DNA of 6,331 nt, taken from assembly GCA_002069025.1 (NCBI GenBank), contig MWBK01000160.1, positions 1 through 6,331 of the forward strand, written 5' to 3'. The position numbers were made by a program, and so were the translations under genes. The notes below the pieces were generated by a model. That model was not told the origin of the DNA, did no database searches, and saw only the letters and a list, made by a program, of their open reading frames with translations. Each line of letters begins with the position of its first letter. The first letter of the stretch is position 1. This document shows positions 1 through 6,331 of this stretch, one piece after another. The stretch comes from Bacteroidetes bacterium ADurb.Bin302 (GTDB taxonomy: Bacteria > Bacteroidota > Bacteroidia > Bacteroidales > Paludibacteraceae).

Positions 1-223
1 TAATTGGGCGTTGTTCAGCTACTTGAACAGATATTTTTTCGTCTAATGAGTTCAAATAGTTAGCTAAACTTTCACACAAAGCATTTTTGTATGGTAAAAA
101 ATTAAGGCACAATGTCTCTGTTTTATGCAATTTCGATGCAGAAACCATTTTCATTGCACTAGTAATTTTTTTCGTTGATCTAACAGAAAGAATCCGTGCA
201 CGTATATCTTTTAAAGAAGCCAT
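1..223 (-). CDS. atpG: ATP synthase F1 subunit gamma, N-terminal part (3' end cut by window edge)
   Basis: Gamma is the central rotor shaft that couples c-ring rotation to the catalytic sites of the alpha3-beta3 head. Only the first 74 codons are in the window and the frame is still open at base 1; a full gamma is usually about 290 residues. The start ATG is at 223-221. The translation opens MASLKDIRAR and runs on through the hallmark segment KKITSAMKMVSASKLHK (residues 18-34), the N-terminal helix of gamma that inserts in the head. The start lies 24 nt after the atpA stop and has no Shine-Dalgarno motif, only an A-rich leader. It is the last visible gene of the operon; whether others follow cannot be seen. 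Identification is secure although the C-terminal gamma signature lies outside the window. Confidence 0.95.
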   Translation of the reverse strand, partial: MASLKDIRARILSVRSTKKITSAMKMVSASKLHKTETLCLNFLPYKNALCESLANYLNSLDEKISVQVAEQRPI

Positions 224-247
224 TATTTTTTACTCACAATTTTTAGA

Positions 248-1828
248 TTATTCATATTGTTTACAAAGTGTAAAAGCGACATCTTTAATTTTTGTTAAAA
301 CATCTTCTGTCAAATCGCCCTTTTGTAGTATGTCTAATACATCTTTTTTATATTTAGCTTCAAGAATTTCTAACAAGTTATTTTCAAATTCTTGTACCTT
401 ATTTAGTGGTACATGACACAAATACCCGCGTACCCCACAAAGTATAATTGCAATTTGCTTTTCCACAGGCATTGGTTGATGAAGTTTTTGTTTTAATATT
501 TCAACATTTTTACTTCCTTTATTTAGCACCAACTTGGTACCAGCATCAAGATCTGCTCCAAATTTTGAAAAAGCTTCTAGTTCGCGGTACTGAGCTTGGT
601 CAAGTTTGAGTGTCCCTGCAATCTTTTTCATTGCTTTTATTTGGGCATTTCCGCCTACGCGTGATACAGATATACCTACGTTAATTGCAGGACGAATACC
701 TGCATTAAACAGACTTGTTTCTAAGAATATCTGTCCGTCAGTAATGGAGATGACATTGGTAGGGATAAATGCAGAAACATCTCCTTCTCGTGTTTCAATA
801 ATTGGTAAGGCTGTAATAGAGCCTCCTCCTTTTACTAAGTGTTTGATGGAATCTGGCAAATCATTCATATTACGTGCCACAACATCATTTTTAATGATTT
901 TAGCTGCTCTTTCTAACAAACGTGAATGCAAATAAAAGATATCACCAGGATATGCTTCACGACCAGGTGGACGACGAAGTACCAACGATACTTCACGATA
1001 AGAAACTGCTTGTTTTGATAAATCATCATAAATAATTAATGCATGACGACCTGTATCTCTAAAATATTCAGCAATGGCAACTCCTGCATAGGGAGCATAA
1101 AATTGCATTGCAGCAGGGTCAGAGGCTGTTGCAGATACCACTATGGTATAATCCATTGCACCATACTCTTCGAAGGTTTTTACAATGCCAGCTATGGTCG
1201 ACCCTTTTTGTCCTATACCCACATAAATACAGTAAATAGGATCTCCTGCTAAAAAATTACTACGTTGATTGATTATCGTATCAATGGCTATTTCTGTTTT
1301 ACCCGTTTGTCTGTCTCCAATGATTAACTCTCTCTGCCCACGTCCAATCGGAATCATAGCATCAATGGCTTTAATTCCTGTTTGTAGTGGTTCGTTTACG
1401 GGTTGTCTAAATATTACACCTGGAGCTTTCCTTTCCAATGGCATTTCAAATAATTCGCCTTTGATTTCGCCTTTTCCATCTATAGGTTCGCCCAATGTAT
1501 TTACTACACGCCCTAATAGTCCTTCGCCAGCTAAGATAGAAGCAATATTTCCTGTTCTTTGTACAGTATCTCCTTCCTTAATTCCATGGGTAGATCCCAA
1601 TAAAACAATACCTACATTGTCTTCTTCCAGATTTAAAACTACTCCTTTTGTGCCATTTTCAAAAAGTACAAGCTCATTCGATTGCACCTTAGTTAATCCA
1701 AAAACCCTTGCTACACCGTCACTTATTTGTAACACCTTGCCTGTCTCTTCAAATTTTAGTTTATCACTAAAACCTTCTAGTTCCATTTGTAGCAGATTCG
1801 ACACTTCACTTGCTTTTATGCTTGCCAT
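248..1828 (-). CDS. atpA: ATP synthase F1 subunit alpha
   Basis: Alpha (526 residues) forms the three non-catalytic nucleotide sites of the F1 head and supplies the arginine finger to the catalytic sites on beta. Visible landmarks: an N-terminal segment with [14 protein letters not shown] (residues 7-20) that should contact delta; Walker A GDRQTGKT (171-178); Walker B ALIIYDD (263-269); the family signature [10 protein letters not shown] (380-389), followed by the arginine finger Arg390 in SRVGGNAQ. The C-terminal helical bundle follows. Residues about 311-336, after LLERAA and before GSITALP, are about 18 residues longer than my recollection of mitochondrial alpha and about 7 longer than E. 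coli; this lengthened loop is usual for Bacteroidota. The ATG at 1828 is 14 nt after the atpH stop, matches the expected family start, and lacks a Shine-Dalgarno motif. Confidence 0.98.
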   Translation of the reverse strand: MASIKASEVSNLLQMELEGFSDKLKFEETGKVLQISDGVARVFGLTKVQSNELVLFENGTKGVVLNLEEDNVGIVLLGSTHGIKEGDTVQRTGNIASILAGEGLLGRVVNTLGEPIDGKGEIKGELFEMPLERKAPGVIFRQPVNEPLQTGIKAIDAMIPIGRGQRELIIGDRQTGKTEIAIDTIINQRSNFLAGDPIYCIYVGIGQKGSTIAGIVKTFEEYGAMDYTIVVSATASDPAAMQFYAPYAGVAIAEYFRDTGRHALIIYDDLSKQAVSYREVSLVLRRPPGREAYPGDIFYLHSRLLERAAKIIKNDVVARNMNDLPDSIKHLVKGGGSITALPIIETREGDVSAFIPTNVISITDGQIFLETSLFNAGIRPAINVGISVSRVGGNAQIKAMKKIAGTLKLDQAQYRELEAFSKFGADLDAGTKLVLNKGSKNVEILKQKLHQPMPVEKQIAIILCGVRGYLCHVPLNKVQEFENNLLEILEAKYKKDVLDILQKGDLTEDVLTKIKDVAFTLCKQYE

Positions 1829-1842
1829 AATTGGATATATTT

Positions 1843-2379
1843 TTAGTATACTATTTTTCTAATATTGTTTAATTTCCCTTTAATACTCGCATCTAGCCGT
1901 TGGTTGGCAATATCTAAAATAAACCCTCCTATTAAGTCGGGATCTATTGTACTGACTAGTTCTACAGATGCATCAAACGTTTTACTTGCAAACGCTTTTA
2001 TTTTATCTAATGTTTTTTTGTCTAATTCTTTAGCACTTATTACATTGCTAATGATAATATTGTGTTCTATTTGATATAAAGTTTGATACATTAATGCAAT
2101 GCGTAGCATAAATGAGCTTCTTTTTTTTTCCACAATAAAATCAATAGATTGTGATGTAAATGATGAGATGGTATTACCAACAGCAAGTTTAAACAATCTT
2201 TTTTTGTTTTCTTCGGTTATGTCAGGATGGGCAAAAGCGGTTTTAAAATCTTTTGCGTAATGAGTTAAGTTGTCCGAAAGTACAAACATTTCTTTGTACA
2301 CAGCATCCTCAATGCCTTTATTTTTAGCTAAATTAAGGATTGCTCTAGCATATCTAACTGATATTTTACCTTCGTTCAT
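1843..2379 (-). CDS. atpH: ATP synthase F1 subunit delta (OSCP homologue)
   Basis: Delta (178 residues, the usual bacterial length) caps the F1 head and ties it to the b-subunit peripheral stalk, so that the stator resists rotor torque. The N-terminal helical domain begins [14 protein letters not shown] (residues 6-19), the typical opening of this family. The C-terminal domain carries the OSCP/delta signature around [20 protein letters not shown] (142-161), followed by [12 protein letters not shown]. The start is 8 nt after the atpF stop codon (TAG), so translation is probably coupled. An uninterrupted run of nine A residues on the coding strand (2121-2129) falls in codons for EKKR near residues 84-87. 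The frame is intact as read. Delta is absent from N-type sodium ATPase operons, so its presence marks this as an ordinary F-type operon. Confidence 0.96.
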   Translation of the reverse strand: MNEGKISVRYARAILNLAKNKGIEDAVYKEMFVLSDNLTHYAKDFKTAFAHPDITEENKKRLFKLAVGNTISSFTSQSIDFIVEKKRSSFMLRIALMYQTLYQIEHNIIISNVISAKELDKKTLDKIKAFASKTFDASVELVSTIDPDLIGGFILDIANQRLDASIKGKLNNIRKIVY

Positions 2380-2387
2380 GTATAATT

Positions 2388-2888
2388 CTATGATTGAGAC
2401 ATTGACATATTATCTAATAACTTTTCTACATACTGGGTATGAGCTTTTTTATTTTCGAGTTCTTTTTCAAGTACCTTTTCTGCAATAGACAAGGATACCT
2501 GAAGTACTTCATTACGTATATCAGATAAAGCTGTTTCTTTTTCTTTTTCAATTTGAATGCGAGCATTTGCTATAATGTTATCAGCTTCCTTTTGTGCTTG
2601 CATTTTAGCCTCTTCAACTAATTTCTTTTTTAACTCTTGAGATTCTTTAACTATCAAGAGTTGTTGTTGTTCAGCATTGGCAATAATTTCTTTCCCTTTG
2701 TCTTCTATTTCTAGGAGTTTTTGTTGAGCCTCATTAGCCGCATCAAGCGATTTGATAATGTACTTTTCTCGTTCATTAATAGATTTCAAAATAATAGGGA
2801 ACCCAAATTTTGACAAAATAAAAAAGACGATACCAAAGGCTATGGTCATCCAAATTACCAATCCTGATTCCGGAAGAAATAAATCCAT
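2388..2888 (-). CDS. atpF: ATP synthase Fo subunit b
   Basis: Subunit b (166 residues) is the peripheral stalk: one N-terminal membrane helix anchors it beside subunit a, and a long coiled coil reaches up to delta and alpha. The membrane segment is about residues 9-29, followed by a conserved-type Pro31 and Arg40 where the helix leaves the membrane. Residues about 36-145 are highly charged, with repeated Glu/Lys/Gln/Ala heptad-like stretches predicted to form the coiled coil. SIAEKVLEKEL (134-144) matches the C-terminal delta-binding region of the family. There is a single b gene and no b' partner, so the stalk is presumably a homodimer. The ATG lies 44 nt after the atpE stop, the longest gap in the window, with no Shine-Dalgarno motif. 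The stop is TAG. Confidence 0.96.
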   Translation of the reverse strand: MDLFLPESGLVIWMTIAFGIVFFILSKFGFPIILKSINEREKYIIKSLDAANEAQQKLLEIEDKGKEIIANAEQQQLLIVKESQELKKKLVEEAKMQAQKEADNIIANARIQIEKEKETALSDIRNEVLQVSLSIAEKVLEKELENKKAHTQYVEKLLDNMSMSQS

Positions 2889-2932
2889 AAGACTATTTAT
2901 TAAATTTAAAGGTATTTATAGTGGCAATTTAC

Positions 2933-3187
2933 TTAAATAAGAATAGCCAAAGCACATACGATAATTGCAAATAAAGTAGCCCCTTCAATAAGAGCTGCTG
3001 ACACAATCATACTTGAACGAATATCACTAGCAGCTTCTGGTTGACGAGCAATGGCTTCCATTGCCGAGCTACCAATTTTACCGATACCTAAACCAGCTCC
3101 AACTACAGCTAATGCTGCACCTAAACTTGCTCCTAATTTTGCCAAAGAGGCTGATGCTACTGCTTGAAGAATAATTGATAATAACAT
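2933..3187 (-). CDS. atpE: ATP synthase Fo subunit c (rotor ring proteolipid)
   Basis: Subunit c (84 residues) is a two-helix hairpin; copies form the ring that turns as protons bind and leave. Helix 1 (about residues 16-46) is Gly/Ala-rich and packed like the family (GAGLGIGKIG, 30-39). The polar loop holds the invariant ARQP (47-50), which contacts gamma and epsilon. Helix 2 (about 54-84) carries the essential carboxylate Glu68 in SAALIEGATLF. The Gln of helix 1 and the Ser after the Glu that bind sodium in Ilyobacter-type rings are replaced by Ile35 and Gly69, which points to protons as the coupling ion. The N-terminus is about 7 residues longer than E. coli c. The 30-nt leader after atpB is A-rich (a run of seven A just before the start) and lacks a Shine-Dalgarno motif, although c is needed in many copies. 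Confidence 0.97.
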   Translation of the reverse strand: MLLSIILQAVASASLAKLGASLGAALAVVGAGLGIGKIGSSAMEAIARQPEAASDIRSSMIVSAALIEGATLFAIIVCALAILI

Positions 3188-3217
3188 AGTTTTTTTGTTT
3201 TAAGTGAATGATTTATT

Positions 3218-4300
3218 TTAATTTATTTCTTTTTTAGGATGATGATGAGGTTCTACTCGAGATAAACCTATAAAAATAGCTGACAAAGTAGTAAATACAT
3301 ACGCTTGTATAAAAGCCACCAGTAATTCGAGCATAAACATAAATATGGAGAATCCGATTGAAATAATAGAAACTCCATATCCAACGCCTGGATTGATGCT
3401 ACCGAAAATAAAAATTAAAGCCATTAATACCAAAATAATCATATGACCTGCAAATATGTTAGCAAACAAACGCACAAGTAAAGCAAATGGCTTTGTAAAT
3501 GTAGATATTAACTCTATTAAAGGCATTAAAGGTAAAGGAAATTTCAGCATAACAGGCACATCTGGCCAAAAAATTTCTTTCCAATATTCGCGAGATCCAA
3601 AAATATTAGTAATAAGATAGGTGAAAATAGCCAATACCATGGTAACGGCAATATTGCCAGTTACATTCGCCCCAAAAGGAAAAAATGGAATAAGGCCCAT
3701 TAAATTGGTTATAAGAATAAAGAAAAAAACTGTAAGCAAGTAGGGTGAATATTTTGCGTAATCTTTTCCTACTGAGGGTTTCACTACGTCATTTTGGATT
3801 GATAGAATGACGATTTCTAATAAATGATTTTTTTTAGTAGGAACACCCAAAGGATTTTTTTTGTATGCATTGGCTGCAGGAACAAATAGAGCAATTAATA
3901 TAAAGATAGAAAGCAAAATAGAAAATACATTCTTGGTTATGGATAAATCAAAAGGTCTATGTATTTCTCCGTTGGATAGTGTCTCTACAATTTTCCCTTT
4001 ATAACTTCCTTCTTTTTGGATATAATAACCCTTGTAGGTATCTCCATGTGTTATTCTGTAGGACGGAAAAACAGACCACCCATTTTCTTTCCCTTTTACA
4101 ATTACTAATAAAGGTACAGAAATATGCTTATGTCCTACTGACGTAATATGAAAGTCGTAAGCATCTGCTATATGTCCAAAAATAAATGTATTGGCATCAA
4201 AGGGTTTCTCATCTTCTTTATGGCTATTCGCTGCTTGCGTGTAGCTAACAACAAACAAGAGAGTAAAACATAGCAATATGTATTTGAAATACTGATTCAT
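3218..4300 (-). CDS. atpB: ATP synthase Fo subunit a, with signal peptide and exported N-terminal domain
   Basis: Subunit a provides the two proton half-channels beside the c ring. I chose the ATG at 4300, giving 360 residues. It overlaps the upstream stop as ATGA and starts directly with a signal peptide (MNQYFKYILLCFTLLFVVSY, then TQA, likely cleaved after about residue 23). An in-frame ATG at 4339 would add 13 charged residues and a 43-nt overlap. Residues about 24-118 form a soluble domain, probably periplasmic. Membrane helices follow at about 122-145, 184-206, 212-234, 259-300 (a long pair of segments) and 308-348. The essential Arg277 lies in VRLFANIFAGH and the conserved Gln332 in AFIQAYVF. 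His286 and Glu325 occupy the places of E. coli Glu219 and His245. The tail PHHHPKKEIN is polar and His-containing. The length exceeds E. coli a (271 residues) because of the N-terminal domain. Confidence 0.96.
   Translation of the reverse strand: MNQYFKYILLCFTLLFVVSYTQAANSHKEDEKPFDANTFIFGHIADAYDFHITSVGHKHISVPLLVIVKGKENGWSVFPSYRITHGDTYKGYYIQKEGSYKGKIVETLSNGEIHRPFDLSITKNVFSILLSIFILIALFVPAANAYKKNPLGVPTKKNHLLEIVILSIQNDVVKPSVGKDYAKYSPYLLTVFFFILITNLMGLIPFFPFGANVTGNIAVTMVLAIFTYLITNIFGSREYWKEIFWPDVPVMLKFPLPLMPLIELISTFTKPFALLVRLFANIFAGHMIILVLMALIFIFGSINPGVGYGVSIISIGFSIFMFMLELLVAFIQAYVFTTLSAIFIGLSRVEPHHHPKKEIN
4297..4300 (-). other. ATGA stop-start overlap coupling the AtpI-like gene to atpB
   Basis: On the coding strand the bases read ATGA: the ATG (4300-4298) opens atpB and the TGA (4299-4297) closes the upstream membrane-protein gene. 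Such overlaps usually mean that ribosomes finishing the first gene re-initiate on the second. The upstream bases are purine-rich (AAAAAGGAAA), but the GG is only 3 nt from the ATG, too close for a standard Shine-Dalgarno interaction. This overlap and the signal peptide that begins at this ATG decide the atpB start. Confidence 0.8.
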
Positions 4301-4671
4301 TTTCCTTTTTGTGCTTTTTGGTAATCTAAGAATATCCAAGTCTCAACAAATAAAAACACTAGGTATACCACACCAAATTTTAATAAAAATGCGATTGCCT
4401 GTGTTTGAATTGCAAGTATATAAAGAGCTGCAAGAATAATTGATAATAATAACTTTCCTAACTTAAAAATAACATACCAATCTAATTTTTGTTTGGCTAC
4501 ATAAAACCGTTCCAATAATTTACAAAACACTATCTCAATTGCTAAAAAATAAATAGGGATAAGAAAAAAATTGGTATCCCAATATTCAGGTAAAAAAAAG
4601 GTAAATACCAACCAAATTATTAGTTGAGATACAATTACACTCGTAACAATGATTTGGTAATATTTTCTCAT
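4297..4671 (-). CDS. AtpI-like small membrane protein of the ATP synthase operon
   Basis: This 124-residue protein is strongly hydrophobic, with four predicted membrane segments at about residues 6-27, 34-55, 67-88 and 91-114, short charged loops (KLLERFYVAKQKLDWY, 51-66) and a basic C-terminus (QKAQKGK). I recognise no sequence motif that names it. Its size, topology and place directly ahead of atpB match AtpI/UncI, an accessory protein linked in other bacteria to c-ring assembly or Mg2+ supply for the synthase; Bacteroidales operons have a similar uncharacterised gene at this spot. It lies 7 nt after atpC and overlaps atpB by 4 nt, so it is surely co-expressed with the synthase. A role in assembling or stabilising Fo is an inference from context. 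It could equally be a lineage-specific protein unrelated to AtpI. It is a real gene: the tight packing and coherent topology argue against a chance frame. Confidence 0.85.
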   Translation of the reverse strand: MRKYYQIIVTSVIVSQLIIWLVFTFFLPEYWDTNFFLIPIYFLAIEIVFCKLLERFYVAKQKLDWYVIFKLGKLLLSIILAALYILAIQTQAIAFLLKFGVVYLVFLFVETWIFLDYQKAQKGK

Positions 4672-4678
4672 GCTATAT

Positions 4679-4927
4679 TTATTTTTTATTAATTTCTACA
4701 CAAACTTTTACTATATTATTATTTACCTCTACAAAACCGCTATCAATACTAAAAGAAATATTTTCTTCATTCTTTTTTGTAAGATAGATATTTCCTTTTC
4801 CTAGTACAGAAACCAGTGGAGCATGGTTATCAAGTATCGCAAACTTACCCATTTTTCCAGGTAAAGATATTGCTAATGCATTGCCAGAAAAAAGTGTTTT
4901 ATGTGGTGCATAAATTTCTACTATCAT
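4679..4927 (-). CDS. atpC: ATP synthase F1 subunit epsilon, short form (beta-sandwich domain only)
   Basis: Epsilon sits at the foot of the central stalk, joining gamma to the c ring. This one has 82 residues against about 139 in E. coli. The beta-sandwich domain is complete: it opens IVEIYAPHKTLFSG (residues 2-15) and contains PGKMGKFAILDNHAPLVSVL (23-42), the family core, and SGFVEVNNNIVKV (63-75). The C-terminal two-helix domain, which in many bacteria can extend into the head and block ATP hydrolysis, is entirely absent. The next gene starts 7 nt downstream, so there is no room for a frameshifted remnant. Short epsilons are normal in Bacteroidota and Chlorobi, so this is not a recent truncation. 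The ATG is 6 nt after the atpD stop; a GGGGAG lies 14 nt upstream, probably too far to serve as a Shine-Dalgarno site. Confidence 0.95.
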   Translation of the reverse strand: MIVEIYAPHKTLFSGNALAISLPGKMGKFAILDNHAPLVSVLGKGNIYLTKKNEENISFSIDSGFVEVNNNIVKVCVEINKK

Positions 4928-4933
4928 ATGTAT

Positions 4934-6331
<1,398 letters not shown>

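Noticed and set aside
87..935. Two 109-codon plus-strand open frames (87-416 and 606-935) opposite atpG and atpA.
   Set aside because: Both are antisense to conserved coding sequence and have compositions set by the opposite strand.
1269..1862. A 197-codon open frame on the plus strand, opposite atpA and reaching past its start.
   Set aside because: It is the shadow of a strongly conserved gene in the opposite strand; the translation resembles no family I know, and it has no operon partner or leader.
2889..2932. Possible hairpin or processing site in the 44-nt gap between atpE and atpF.
   Set aside because: The best pairing by eye is ACTAT with ATAGT around a loop of about 20 nt, all A/T-rich; too weak to call a terminator or processing signal.
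3598..3605. A Bacteroidota-like -7 promoter box (TATTTTTG on the minus strand) inside atpB.
   Set aside because: No TTTG -33 box lies at the right distance, it is inside a conserved coding region, and such boxes arise by chance in AT-rich DNA.
3218..4339. A longer subunit a starting at the ATG at 4339 (373 residues).
   Set aside because: It would place a charged 13-residue stretch before the signal peptide and overlap the upstream gene by 43 nt; the ATGA overlap at 4300 is the more natural start.

Overview
The window is a stretch of one F-type (F1Fo) ATP synthase operon, with every gene on the minus strand. Reading in the direction of transcription (high to low coordinates) the order is: atpD (beta, N-terminus cut by the window edge), atpC (epsilon), a four-helix AtpI-like membrane protein, atpB (a), atpE (c), atpF (b), atpH (delta), atpA (alpha) and atpG (gamma, only its first 74 codons). 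The eight junctions are tight, from a 4-nt overlap to a 44-nt gap. I see no RNA gene, mobile element, CRISPR array, promoter or terminator, and no gene-free stretch longer than 44 nt.

The organism is most likely a member of the Bacteroidota, probably Bacteroidales. The supporting signs are AT-rich DNA, no Shine-Dalgarno motifs ahead of the starts, a subunit a with a signal peptide and an extra N-terminal domain, an 82-residue epsilon without its helical domain, insertions in alpha and beta, and the beta-epsilon-first gene order. Phylum is a confident inference; order is moderate; genus cannot be read from this window.

The genes encode all the structural subunits of the enzyme. Fo comprises subunit a (proton half-channels), the c ring (rotor) and b (peripheral stalk). 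F1 comprises the alpha3-beta3 catalytic head, gamma and epsilon (central stalk) and delta (the link from b to the head). All catalytic and proton-path residues I could locate are present: Walker A and B and the catalytic Glu in beta, the arginine finger in alpha, the essential Arg in a and the essential Glu in c. The c subunit lacks the sodium-binding ligands, so the enzyme is probably proton-coupled.

This is a housekeeping operon, not an obvious new system. The parts most worth a second look are the uncharacterised exported domain of subunit a, the missing inhibitory domain of epsilon, the small membrane protein between atpC and atpB, and the order's resemblance to N-type sodium ATPase operons.
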